A stretch of 64,000 nucleotides of DNA from Parcubacteria group bacterium Gr01-1014_13 (GTDB lineage Bacteria; Patescibacteria; ABY1; Magasanikbacterales; GWA2-37-8), in the NCBI GenBank assembly GCA_007376295.1, contig VMGB01000002.1:1-64000 (forward strand). The letters run 5' to 3'. Every line of letters starts with the position of its first letter. The first letter of the stretch is position 1. The position numbers and the translations under genes are program-made. Positions 6,545-13,872 of the stretch are shown in pieces. Under the pieces are notes generated by a model. The model was not told where the DNA came from. It did no database searches and saw only the letters and a program-made list of their open reading frames with translations.

Positions 6545-7630
6545 ATGCAAACTCTCATCATCATTTCTCTATTGCTCCTGCTATTTACCTCTCTAGTAAT
6601 CGCTTTTTTGCTTTTTAAAAAAATAAATGAATCACAAAAACCAAAGGAAGGCGAACAGAATCTTTTTTTGATGCTGCAAAATCAAATTCAAGATTTAAAT
6701 AGATTAGTAGAACAAAAAATTACTGACACTCACAAGGTAATGACTGAAACGCAAACTAATTTAAACAAAACAATCCAAACGCAATTCGGCCAGAGCATGA
6801 AAATAATTACCGATGTTACGGAACAGTTAACTAAATTAGACGAAACAAACCGTCAAGTAATTAATTTCACGGATCAATTGCAAAGTTTGCAAGATATTTT
6901 AAAAAATCCGAAGCAACGCGGAATTTTAGGAGAATATTATCTGGAAACATTATTAAAAAATGTTTTGGCTCCAAGCCAATATCAAATGCAATACGGATTT
7001 AACAATGGCGAAATAGTTGACGCAGTGGTTTTTGTTAAAGACAAAATCATACCAGTTGACTCCAAATTCAGTCTGGAGAATTATAACCGCATGATTGAAA
7101 CAAATGAGCCTGCCGAAAAAATCAGATTAGAAAAACTTTTTGTAAATGATTTAAAATTGCGTATTAGCGAAACGGCAAAATATATTAGACCCGAAGAAGG
7201 GACAATGGAATTTGCTTTTATGTTTATTCCTCACGAAGCTATCTACTATGATTTACTGATTAATAAAATCGGCGCTATTACCGAAGATACAGAAAATTTA
7301 ATCCAACGGGCAGCAGGGAAGTATAAAGTAATAATTGTTTCACCAACATCATTTCTCGCTTATTTGCAAACTGTCCTACAGGGTCTAAAGGCAATGCAGA
7401 TAGAAGAAACAACTAAAGATATTATAAGACGTGTCGGGGAAATAGGCACACACTTAAAAAAATACGAGGAATACCATGGCAAGCTAGGCAATTCTCTTGG
7501 TACGGTTGTCAGCCATTTCAATAACTCAAGCAAAGAATTCAAAAAGATAGACAAGGACGTTGTGCGTATTACCGGCGCCTCGGCCGGTTTTGAGACTACT
7601 TTGATAGACAAGCCAGACTTGGAAGAATAG
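6545..7630 (+). CDS. rmuC: RmuC-family DNA recombination protein
   Basis: 361 residues: an N-terminal membrane helix (4-23), a long coiled coil (about 35-120, Gln/Asn/Leu-rich) and the RmuC domain (about 130-320) with the recognisable 'LKNPKQRGILGEYYLE', 'DAVVFVKDKIIPVDSKFSLENY', 'FAFMFIPHEAIYYDLL' and 'SPTSFLAYLQTV'. RmuC restricts recombination at inverted repeats and has a PD-(D/E)xK-like fold; the VDSKF motif carries the conserved Asp and Lys. Length is usual for the short form. No Shine-Dalgarno. The next unit is a toxin-antitoxin pair with its own promoter. Confidence 0.92.
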   Translation: MQTLIIISLLLLLFTSLVIAFLLFKKINESQKPKEGEQNLFLMLQNQIQDLNRLVEQKITDTHKVMTETQTNLNKTIQTQFGQSMKIITDVTEQLTKLDETNRQVINFTDQLQSLQDILKNPKQRGILGEYYLETLLKNVLAPSQYQMQYGFNNGEIVDAVVFVKDKIIPVDSKFSLENYNRMIETNEPAEKIRLEKLFVNDLKLRISETAKYIRPEEGTMEFAFMFIPHEAIYYDLLINKIGAITEDTENLIQRAAGKYKVIIVSPTSFLAYLQTVLQGLKAMQIEETTKDIIRRVGEIGTHLKKYEEYHGKLGNSLGTVVSHFNNSSKEFKKIDKDVVRITGASAGFETTLIDKPDLEE

Positions 7631-7636
7631 ATCCCC

Positions 7637-7665
7637 TTGACATATATCTAAAATATAGCTATAAT
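7637..7665 (+). promoter_or_regulatory. Promoter/operator of the toxin-antitoxin operon
   Basis: TTGACA (7637-7642), 17 bp, TATAAT (7660-7665). The inverted repeat CATATAT...ATATATG spans the spacer and -10, fitting autorepression by the antitoxin-toxin complex. Confidence 0.85.
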
Positions 7666-7694
7666 ATATATGTTAAATCATTCATTTAAATAAT

Positions 7695-7970
7695 ATGGTA
7701 ACACAAGTAATCTTCAAAATCGATAAAAAACTCAAAGATAAAGCTATGGCCAAGGCGCAAAACGAGGGTATTGCTTTTGCTTCAGTTCTTAAATTAGCCA
7801 CTAAAGCATTTGTGGATGGAGATTTTAATATCGGCCTCATTAATAGAGAGCTTAGTCCGCGAACAAAAAAAATGCTTGCTCGTGAAATTAAAGATATAAA
7901 GGCCGGTAAAAACATGTCGCCAGCATTTAACAATGCAAAGGATGCCATTGCTTATCTTAGGGGATTGTAA
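7695..7970 (+). CDS. RelB/DinJ-type antitoxin
   Basis: 91 residues. The N-terminus 'VTQVIFKIDKKLKDKAMAKAQNEGIAFASVLKLATKAFVDGDF' is a ribbon-helix-helix DNA-binding domain of the RelB/DinJ type. The C-terminal part ('KDIKAGKNMSPAFNNAKDAIAYLRGL') is the flexible toxin-binding tail. It lies 3 bp before the toxin gene. Expected to bind the palindrome over its own promoter (family knowledge). Some RHH antitoxins are annotated as DUF6290; the exact subfamily is uncertain. Confidence 0.8.
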   Translation: MVTQVIFKIDKKLKDKAMAKAQNEGIAFASVLKLATKAFVDGDFNIGLINRELSPRTKKMLAREIKDIKAGKNMSPAFNNAKDAIAYLRGL

Positions 7971-7973
7971 TTC

Positions 7974-8228
7974 ATGAAAATCGTCTACAAAAAACGGTTT
8001 GAAAAAAATTTCAAAAAACTTCCGCCAAATGTCGGGGAACAGTTTTATCAACGGTTAAACTTATTTTTGCAGGATAAATTTGATAAAACACTTAACAACC
8101 ATTCGGTATATAAAGTTTTTCCTAATTGCAGAAGTATTAATGTAAATGGTGATTACCGGGTAATTTTTGAAGATCATGGAGACTTGATTGTATTTATCAC
8201 TATAGACACTCATTCAAATCTTTACTAA
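7974..8228 (+). CDS. RelE/YafQ-type mRNA interferase toxin
   Basis: 84 residues with a RelE/ParE fold pattern: 'MKIVYKKRFEKNFKKLPP', basic helices, 'HSVYKVFPNCRSINVNGDYRVIFEDHGDLIVFITIDTHSNLY'. The 'R(S/I)..NGDYR(V/I)IF' core and the terminal 'IDTHSNLY' (H..LY) match toxins of the RelE/HigB group that cleave mRNA at the ribosome. Co-transcribed with the antitoxin. The catalytic His near the C-terminus is present, so it is probably active. Confidence 0.8.
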   Translation: MKIVYKKRFEKNFKKLPPNVGEQFYQRLNLFLQDKFDKTLNNHSVYKVFPNCRSINVNGDYRVIFEDHGDLIVFITIDTHSNLY

Positions 8229-8325
8229 CCTTGCCCTTGACTTTTCTACTTATATATAGTACTCTTATTTCCAGTTAACAAACTTCACTCTCATTTTTGT
8301 TGACCTTTAATCGTTAATTTACACT

Positions 8326-8571
8326 ATGCCTAATATACAAAGCGCCAGAAAAGAACTTCGTAAAGCAAAAAAGCGCGCCGCTCTAAACAAGCTACGCCGC
8401 GAAAATTTTAAAGATTCTATCAAAAAGGCAATAAAAACACCTAGTGCTGACACTATCAAAGCTGCTCAAAAAGCTTTAGACAAGGCAGCAAAAGCCGGTG
8501 TAATAAAAAAGAATACGGCTTCCCGTAGACTTTCCCGCCTGATGAAGAAACTAGCAAAAACAACAAAATAA
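8326..8571 (+). CDS. rpsT: 30S ribosomal protein S20
   Basis: 81 residues, highly basic and all-helical: 'MPNIQSARKELRKAKKRAALNKLRRENFKDSIKK' then 'ALDKAAKAGVIKKNTASRRLSRLMKKLAK', the usual S20 signature including 'KG(V)IKKNTA.R..SRL'. Binds the 16S rRNA 5' domain. No Shine-Dalgarno (TTTACACTATG), like the other core genes here. Confidence 0.95.
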   Translation: MPNIQSARKELRKAKKRAALNKLRRENFKDSIKKAIKTPSADTIKAAQKALDKAAKAGVIKKNTASRRLSRLMKKLAKTTK

Positions 8572-8582
8572 ATTAAAAATTT

Positions 8583-8768
8583 ATGAAAACTGTTAAGTGC
8601 GACTTATGCGAAGTAACTGTGGAAGGTGAGACTTTCGAAGACTGGATGAACGCTCTTAAACCACACTATTTCGAAGCTCATGCGGACGTAATGAAGGATT
8701 CCACTAAAACTAAAGAAGATATGGAGAAGTGGATGGTAGAAAATAAGGCGAGATTTGAAGCTGCTTAA
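8583..8768 (+). CDS. Small C2H2-like DUF1059-type protein
   Basis: 61 residues with CDLC followed by 'HYFEAH' (Cys-x2-Cys ... His-x4-His), the putative metal site of short DUF1059-like proteins, then a charged helix. It begins 11 bp after rpsT and is likely co-transcribed. Function unknown; family assignment from memory. Confidence 0.65.
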   Translation: MKTVKCDLCEVTVEGETFEDWMNALKPHYFEAHADVMKDSTKTKEDMEKWMVENKARFEAA

Positions 8769-9724
8769 GCTAGCTTCCCTACAAACAAATCAATCAGCAA
8801 AGACTGGTCCGCAAGACCGGTCTTTGTTTTTATATCAATTTCGAGTAACTGGTTATATATATCTTTTAATTTATCTAAAGAATATTTTTTTATAAACGGC
8901 AAACTTTTTTTCACCACAAACGGATGCAGATCCAACATTTTGGCCATGGTGTCACTAGTAATATTTTCCTGGCGATTAAATAAATCGCGCATGGAAATTA
9001 ATATTCTAAATTGTCGCAGTGCCATTCCAAAAATCAAACCGTCTTCTTCACCCAAACGCCGCTGTTCTTCTATAAGCTTAAAAGCTAATTTGCGATTACC
9101 AACTACAATTGCATCCACCATGTTAAAAATATTGTCATCAACTTTTTCTTCCAAAAAAAGTTGCACATCAGCCAAAGAAATTTCTTTTCCTTCGGCATAG
9201 GCTATCAGTTGATCAATTAATGAATCCGCATACCAAATATCTTTACCAACATTTTGCGTTAGATACGCTATAGCAGCCGGATTTATACTTCCTCCGCGCT
9301 GCTCTGCTTCAGTTTTTATCCAACCACTCAATTGCGCGCCAACTAAATTAATAAATTCTTTGGCCCATTTTTCTTTGGCCAATAATTTTTGTAGTTCTTG
9401 AACCAATTTGGATTTACCCATTGATTCACTTTGATAAAATACCACGATATTTTTTTCTGGAATCTTTTTTATTCCTTCTACCAATGATTCTAATACATCT
9501 GTATCTTTGGTAGACAAAATATTTTGTACCACAATCATTTTTTTCTCTGCTAAAAATGGCGTGGCCGTAATTTCATTCCAAAGCTGACTACTTTCTACTT
9601 TTTGGCCATCTAAAAAAACTACGTTCATCCCTTGAGGATCACGTTCTTTTTTAAAGCGTTCTACGTTTTGACTCAAAAAATCCCGGCTTCGAAATGTGTC
9701 TTCGCCGTATATATAGATGATCAT
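8765..9724 (-). CDS. holA: DNA polymerase III delta subunit
   Basis: 319 residues with the HolA pattern: 'MIIYIYGEDTFRSRDFL' at the N-terminus, 'ATPFLAEKKMIVVQNI', 'VVFYQSESMGKSKLVQELQK', a middle AAA-like lid, and the C-terminal 'LIFGMALRQFRILISMRDL' helical collar. It is the clamp-loader subunit that opens the beta clamp. Its ATG overlaps the stop of the upstream regulator gene by 4 bp (ATGA), so the two are translationally coupled. Its 3' end converges on the DUF1059-like gene with a 4-bp overlap. Confidence 0.88.
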   Translation of the reverse strand: MIIYIYGEDTFRSRDFLSQNVERFKKERDPQGMNVVFLDGQKVESSQLWNEITATPFLAEKKMIVVQNILSTKDTDVLESLVEGIKKIPEKNIVVFYQSESMGKSKLVQELQKLLAKEKWAKEFINLVGAQLSGWIKTEAEQRGGSINPAAIAYLTQNVGKDIWYADSLIDQLIAYAEGKEISLADVQLFLEEKVDDNIFNMVDAIVVGNRKLAFKLIEEQRRLGEEDGLIFGMALRQFRILISMRDLFNRQENITSDTMAKMLDLHPFVVKKSLPFIKKYSLDKLKDIYNQLLEIDIKTKTGLADQSLLIDLFVGKLA

Positions 9725-10743
9725 ACTAATGCTCTTTTAATCATAAATTCCACTTCCGAATTTGTATTAATATATGTTATTTTTTTATCCGGATGAGAAT
9801 TTTGATAAGCTCTAAAAATCTCATCAACAAATCCTTGACCCACCATCTCTACTCTATCGAAATCCAAAACGATTTCTTTAAACTCATTCAAACCGGCTAA
9901 CAAACGTCTGGCTTGCGAGCGAGAAATAAAACTGGTATCCAAGGTATAAAGTTTCACTTTTATTTCGGTCTTGGTAAAACCATGCTCTACTCCGGCAAAA
10001 TGCGCAAAAATATTTGCCAATTTCTTATTTGTATTTATGTTAATCTTAAAAAAAACTTTCGTGCCTCGTTTGTGGCGATGCGGACGGACAAAAATATCAT
10101 TGATTATATTTTCTATAATCAATTCCGTTTTTTCACTGGCCAAAGAAAAGACGTCGGCAGCTTTGGAAGTAAAGAAAATACCTTCGCCGGAATGAAACTC
10201 GCGCGCCGTAGTTTGTTTGCCTTTAAGCAGATCCTGTATGGCCTCATGTTCATTTTTCAAATGGCGGCTTCTCATGATTTTGTTAAATATGCCCACGCCA
10301 AAATCATCTACAACAAACTCTATGGCATTTTCCGCCTTCTTAAATTCCACAATAATTTGCCGCGAACCGGAGTGATCAATGGCATTATTCAACATTTCCG
10401 TAAAAGCGTATTCCAAAATATTGACCGTTTGTTCAGGAATGTCTTTAAAAAAATCGGAATTGTATTTTATATCTTTAAAAACTTCATCCTCGTTCAAATC
10501 TTTATTTTGCAATTGCTTGCGCCAAACCAACCCTTCCAATCGAAAAGCTTCTTCGGTATAAGCGATATAACGCACCTGATTTGTTCGGCCAAGGCGCATT
10601 ATTTTTTTTTGATTAATAACCTCTCTTAAAATTCGGTTAACATAGGCTCTGCTAAAACCAGTTAAACCAACCAAATCGGCTATGCTAGCCTCTTTTTTGG
10701 TGTTTATAAATTTTATTATTTTTTCTTTAATACCTGGCGCCAT
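9721..10743 (-). CDS. HTH + GHKL ATPase + STAS-like (DUF4325) regulator
   Basis: 340 residues in three parts. Residues 1-65 form a winged helix-turn-helix ('ASIADLVGLTGFSRAYVNRILREVINQKKI'). Residues about 100-240 form a GHKL (histidine-kinase/anti-sigma-like) ATPase fold: N-box 'EMLNNAIDHS', G1 'DDFGVGIF', G2 'HSGEGIFFTSKAADVF'. Residues about 260-340 are a STAS-like DUF4325 domain ('VEMVGQGFVDEIFRAY'). There is no phospho-acceptor His domain, so it probably senses through ATP or a partner. Its upstream region has direct repeats and a TTGTAT-N10-ATACAA palindrome, suggesting autoregulation. Coupled to holA by a 4-bp overlap. Confidence 0.85.
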   Translation of the reverse strand: MAPGIKEKIIKFINTKKEASIADLVGLTGFSRAYVNRILREVINQKKIMRLGRTNQVRYIAYTEEAFRLEGLVWRKQLQNKDLNEDEVFKDIKYNSDFFKDIPEQTVNILEYAFTEMLNNAIDHSGSRQIIVEFKKAENAIEFVVDDFGVGIFNKIMRSRHLKNEHEAIQDLLKGKQTTAREFHSGEGIFFTSKAADVFSLASEKTELIIENIINDIFVRPHRHKRGTKVFFKININTNKKLANIFAHFAGVEHGFTKTEIKVKLYTLDTSFISRSQARRLLAGLNEFKEIVLDFDRVEMVGQGFVDEIFRAYQNSHPDKKITYINTNSEVEFMIKRALV

Positions 10744-10798
10744 AAGGCAAATTTTTAAATAAGGGATTTAATGCCTTTATTATAACATAATTACATAA

Positions 10799-10876
10799 AC
10801 TTGTCAACTAGTTATTAAAACTTGTATACTAACTTATCAACTAAATTTATTAACTTGTATACTAACTTAGATACAA
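10799..10876. repeat. Direct repeats with TTGTAT-N10-ATACAA operator
   Basis: Three related units start ACTTGT at 10799, 10821 and 10854. The latter two share ACTTGTATACTAACTTA, and the last forms a complete TTGTAT-N10-ATACAA palindrome (10855-10876). Located between the divergent HTH-ATPase gene and the orphan gene at 10972. Confidence 0.75.
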
Positions 10877-10971
10877 AGGGTGGTTAGGGCGGCATAAGCA
10901 AACGGACCCTTTTTGAATATTTACAAAATCAAACTAACAATATAATATATTTCTACCCCAAAAGGAGCCAA

Positions 10972-11235
10972 ATGTCCCAGGCACCAAAACCACCAAACCC
11001 ATTTGACCCAGTGGAAGAAACAAAAAAACCTCGTAGCCAGCCTGATCAATCTGAGGAAACCCAAATCTCCAATATGGTGAATGAGGGTGGACATGAACCA
11101 TCTGATTCTGAAACAGTGGTTCAAAGGGCGTTAGAAACCTTCAAAAGACTAAACGAAGGTGGTCCAGCCCCCAACCTTGTCATCGAGACAGATGGCAACC
11201 ATAGCTCTGCCAGATGGGAAACTCCCAAGAAGTAG
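10972..11235 (+). CDS. Small hydrophilic disordered protein
   Basis: 87 residues rich in Pro, Glu, Ser, Thr and Asn ('PKPPNPFDPVEETKKP'), with one possible short helix ('TVVQRALETFKRLNEGG'). No Cys, no membrane segment. It has a strong Shine-Dalgarno (AAAAGGAG) 6 bp before ATG and a TATAAT at 10941-10946. The leader contains a large-loop hairpin with an ACCCTTTTT end (10876-10914). Family not recognised; probably intrinsically disordered. Confidence 0.6.
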   Translation: MSQAPKPPNPFDPVEETKKPRSQPDQSEETQISNMVNEGGHEPSDSETVVQRALETFKRLNEGGPAPNLVIETDGNHSSARWETPKK

Positions 11236-11246
11236 CCACAAAACTA

Positions 11247-11275
11247 TTGACAAAAACCAAGAAATAGGGTATTAT
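11247..11275 (+). promoter_or_regulatory. Consensus promoter of a GC-rich short transcript
   Basis: TTGACA (11247-11252), 17-bp spacer, TATTAT (11270-11275), just after the stop at 11235. Confidence 0.85.
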
Positions 11276-11339
11276 AAGCCCTGCCTAACGATCGCTCGTC
11301 TAGGCCTACGGCAACTTTGCCGGGAGAACAGGAGGCAAC

Positions 11340-11417
11340 GTGAACAGTATCCGCGGACCGACGAACATCAACCATGCCAATCATAACGCGAACTCGATCT
11401 CGTTCAATCTCGGCTAG
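11340..11417 (+). CDS. Possible 25-residue peptide MNSIRGPTNI...NSISFNLG
   Basis: GTG start 4 bp after an AGGAGG Shine-Dalgarno; Asn-rich, hydrophilic, ending at TAG (11415-11417). The frame stays open beyond the TAG into the terminator hairpin, starting LDLVDAGSGLG, so read-through or a miscalled stop is conceivable. An ORF on the opposite strand (11244-11462) has no promoter or Shine-Dalgarno and is less likely. Confidence 0.35.
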   Translation: MNSIRGPTNINHANHNANSISFNLG

Positions 11418-11495
11418 CTCGACCTCGTCGACGCCGGCTCCGGCCTTGGCACAATTCCTCATTCTGAGGAGCTGAGCGCCACGGCCCCCAACCCC

Positions 11496-11543
11496 AGGAG
11501 GGTGACAAAGTGTCTTCGGACACCGCGTCGCCCTCCTCTTTTA
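11496..11543 (+). terminator. Strong UUCG-loop terminator
   Basis: AGGAGGG/CCCTCCT outer stem, GTGTC-TTCG-GACAC inner stem, followed by TTTTATTT. Ends the GC-rich transcript. Confidence 0.85.
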
Positions 11544-11579
11544 TTTCACGCTACTTGCGTGCTTTTTTTATTATGCTAC

Positions 11580-11594
11580 ACTACACTGTGTAGT
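11580..11594. promoter_or_regulatory. BlaI-type operator in front of the repressor gene
   Basis: ACTACAC-T-GTGTAGT, a perfect 7-bp inverted repeat with the TACA/TGTA core typical of BlaI/MecI/CopY binding, 10 bp before the blaI-like ATG. Confidence 0.75.
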
Positions 11595-11604
11595 ATTTAT
11601 TTTT

Positions 11605-11985
11605 ATGTTAAAAAATAGCATTCAATCTTTGGGCAGTTTGGAAGAAGAGATAATGCAAATTATTTGGAAAGAAAAAAACGTATCCGTACGTTTTATTTTT
11701 GATAAAATAAAAACAAAACGGCCAATTGCCTATACTACTGTCATGACTATAATGTCACGCCTGCATACCAAAGGAATTTTAAACCGGCAACAGCAAGACG
11801 GTGCATATATTTATTCCCCGGCCCAAAGCAAAGAAAAGTTTTTAGAAAAAATTTCCGAAAAAATAATAAAAAATCTGATAAATAGTTATGGCGATGTGGC
11901 TGTAGCGCAATTTATCGATATTATTGAAGCGAGTCACTTAAAAAAATCTTCCGACTGGCAGAAAAGATTAAAAAAAATCAAATAA
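11605..11985 (+). CDS. BlaI/MecI/CopY-family transcriptional repressor
   Basis: 126 residues. Residues 8-75 form the penicillinase-repressor winged helix: 'LGSLEEEIMQIIWKE', 'VSVRFIFDKIK', 'IAYTTVMTIMSRLHTKGIL' (recognition helix) and wing 'GAYIYSPA'. The C-terminal dimerisation helix region 'EKFLEKISEKIIKNLINSYGDVAVAQFID' is present. In this family the repressor is inactivated by proteolysis after a M56 sensor detects a signal, or by metal binding (CopY). It has no Cys, so direct copper sensing as in CopY is unlikely. It lies 1 bp before the M56 gene, and BlaI-type palindromes precede this operon and the next one. Confidence 0.9.
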   Translation: MLKNSIQSLGSLEEEIMQIIWKEKNVSVRFIFDKIKTKRPIAYTTVMTIMSRLHTKGILNRQQQDGAYIYSPAQSKEKFLEKISEKIIKNLINSYGDVAVAQFIDIIEASHLKKSSDWQKRLKKIK

Positions 11986-11986
11986 T

Positions 11987-13048
11987 ATGCGTGCCAGCCT
12001 GCGAATAAAATCAAATTTGCTTTTTTTTCAAATTGTTTCTTTGGGAACAATCATATTTTTATTATTTGCCGGTCTGATTTTCAAAATTTATAACTATATT
12101 TTTTCCGCCACCGGTGAATTCGCTTTGGATAAAGCTAACGCGGCTTGCGGATGCACAACATTTGCTTCGCCAAACCACACTACTCTTATCGGCTTTCTTC
12201 TTTTTGTTGGTGCGGCTCTGGCACTGACACTAATCATCGCAGCCGGCCGGGTAATTTTTTCCACTATTAAAACAAACAGATTTGTTCGGTTTAAAAAAAC
12301 AAAACTGACTCAAAAATCTTTTAAGTTAGCCCAAATTACGGATATACTTGGCATTACCAGCAGAGTAGAAGAAATTGCCAGCAATGACCCAACTATCTTT
12401 TGCTACGGACTAATCAAACCAAAAATCTGCGTTTCGTCTAAAGTCGTAGATTCCCTCAGCTCTGCCGAATTGCGAGCAGTGTTAAGGCATGAAACTCAAC
12501 ATATGATCTCACGTGAACCAGCTAAATTACTGGTAATCAAATTCATTAATACCTTCCGATTTATTCCGGGGATCAAAAACCTCACAAAAAAATATTTATC
12601 TTTTTCTGAACTAGCCGCCGACGAACTTGCCACAAACAATTTTACAGAAAAAACAGACCTGGCGCGGGCTATGAGCAAAATTTTGGCGCTTGAAGAAAAA
12701 ACAATCATCCAAAAAGGTATGGCACTTTCCTTTTTCAGTCAAATTACCGAAGACCGGGTGCGTGTGTTGAGTGAAAACGACTACATTCCAACATTTAGCC
12801 GAGAAATTATAAAAGTTTCTTTGGGTATTGCCGTAGCTATCGCGATATTTTTTTATTTCTCTTCCGAAATTAAAGCGCAGACAAATTATACCAAACAACT
12901 TTATGCAAATTCCCCGTGCATTAACCAAGAACTCAGACCTGAGCGATGTGAAAATGGCTGGACCAATTGTAAAAACCAAATTTTTCACAAAAAAAATATT
13001 TCCTGCAAAAATAACAACGTGTGGATAACTAATACTTTGACAAAATAA
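11987..13048 (+). CDS. M56 (BlaR1/MecR1-like) membrane metalloprotease sensor with Cys-rich tail
   Basis: 353 residues. Hydrophobic helices at about 12-35 and 65-90, then the cytoplasmic M56 domain with zinc motif 'LRHETQHM' (HExxH, about residues 166-170) and downstream 'SELAADELAT' giving the third ligand. A helix at about 272-290 leads to a short extracytoplasmic C-terminal tail with four Cys ('CINQELRPERCENGWTNC...ISC'). The loop between helices 1 and 2 carries 'ACGC'. Canonical BlaR1 has a C-terminal penicillin-binding sensor of about 250 residues; this one does not. Inference: it senses metal or redox state through cysteines and relieves BlaI repression. Confidence 0.85.
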   Translation: MRASLRIKSNLLFFQIVSLGTIIFLLFAGLIFKIYNYIFSATGEFALDKANAACGCTTFASPNHTTLIGFLLFVGAALALTLIIAAGRVIFSTIKTNRFVRFKKTKLTQKSFKLAQITDILGITSRVEEIASNDPTIFCYGLIKPKICVSSKVVDSLSSAELRAVLRHETQHMISREPAKLLVIKFINTFRFIPGIKNLTKKYLSFSELAADELATNNFTEKTDLARAMSKILALEEKTIIQKGMALSFFSQITEDRVRVLSENDYIPTFSREIIKVSLGIAVAIAIFFYFSSEIKAQTNYTKQLYANSPCINQELRPERCENGWTNCKNQIFHKKNISCKNNNVWITNTLTK

Positions 13049-13074
13049 TTCTCTTCTACTACAATACGTAGTAG
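13037..13074 (+). promoter_or_regulatory. Promoter with BlaI-type operator over the -10 box
   Basis: TTGACA (13037-13042), 17 bp, TACAAT (13060-13065). The operator CTACTAC-N5-GTAGTAG (13056-13074) covers the -10 box and the start of transcription. Confidence 0.85.
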
Positions 13075-13096
13075 ATATATAAATAATATAAAAATT

Positions 13097-13831
13097 ATGA
13101 AACTTCCGTTTCTAGAAAATAAAAAAAATGTTTTAAACTTGGTGCTATTGGGTCTACTCACAACTTCTATAGTGACCAACCAAACAGTTCTGGCTAATAC
13201 TAAAAAAATAATTGGTGTAAATCATGGAGTTTTATCATCAATCGGCTCAATTAAACTATTTAGCAACACAAAACTTACTGGTAACCTGTCAGAAGATGCC
13301 ACTAAGATTTCATTTAAACAGGGCATACCCGAAAAATACGGCCCGGAATTAAATGTTAATTTTGACCAAGTACAGGGTGCTATAGACATTTTGAAACAAT
13401 ATGATCCTGGCTATGGCAGACAAAAAATTTCTTTGGCCGGCGAAGAAAAACAACGCTACATTAACGTCGGACGAAAAATATCCTGTGAATATTGCTGTGG
13501 AGTTGATGGTATTGTCTTTGCAAACGGAGAAGCCGCTTGTGGTTGCGCTCATTCCCAAGCAATGCGCGGTTTGGCAGCTTATTTAATAAAAAATCACGGC
13601 CCAGAATATACGGACGACCAAATTTTAAGAGAACTAGCCGCCTGGAAGGGTCGTTATTTCCCTAAACAAATGGTACAAAAAACCATGGACCAAATCCAAA
13701 GCGGTAAATATACTCCTGATATAGCCGCCCTGCTCTTAGATGTAAAGCTGCCAAAATATGGAGCAAATGACATCAAATCACCTGCGCCGTCTGACTTAGA
13801 AAATGCGCCAGGCATGGTGGGCGGATGTTAA
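13097..13831 (+). CDS. Secreted Cys-rich protein with CxxCCG...CGCxHSxAMRGL domain and C-terminal MVGGC
   Basis: 244 residues with an N-terminal signal or anchor segment (12-33). Residues about 133-180 hold a conserved-looking Cys/His block: 'CEYCCGVDG', then 'ACGCAHSQAMRGLAAYLI'. The protein ends 'ENAPGMVGGC' with Cys as the very last residue, a terminus shared with the next gene. The CGC-H arrangement recalls the PCYCGCG-type putative metal proteins, without being the same motif. First gene of the unit behind the operator at 13056-13074. Likely an extracytoplasmic metal or thiol carrier (inference). No Shine-Dalgarno. Confidence 0.75.
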   Translation: MKLPFLENKKNVLNLVLLGLLTTSIVTNQTVLANTKKIIGVNHGVLSSIGSIKLFSNTKLTGNLSEDATKISFKQGIPEKYGPELNVNFDQVQGAIDILKQYDPGYGRQKISLAGEEKQRYINVGRKISCEYCCGVDGIVFANGEAACGCAHSQAMRGLAAYLIKNHGPEYTDDQILRELAAWKGRYFPKQMVQKTMDQIQSGKYTPDIAALLLDVKLPKYGANDIKSPAPSDLENAPGMVGGC

Positions 13832-13872
13832 AAATAATTGAAATAATGAATAATTAAAAATAATTTAAAAAT

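Larger units (their letters stand above)
11282..11543 (+). ncRNA. Short GC-rich transcript, small RNA or tiny-peptide mRNA
   Basis: Bounded by a consensus promoter and a strong hairpin terminator, giving an RNA of about 260 nt, much richer in GC than its surroundings. No open frame fills it. A CAGGAGG Shine-Dalgarno at 11329-11335 precedes a GTG frame of 25 codons (11340-11417). I see no match to tmRNA, 6S, SRP or RNase P RNA. Confidence 0.55.

Noticed and set aside
11244..11462. Leftward 72-codon frame across the GC-rich transcript
   Set aside because: No promoter or Shine-Dalgarno on that strand; the bounded rightward transcription unit explains the region.
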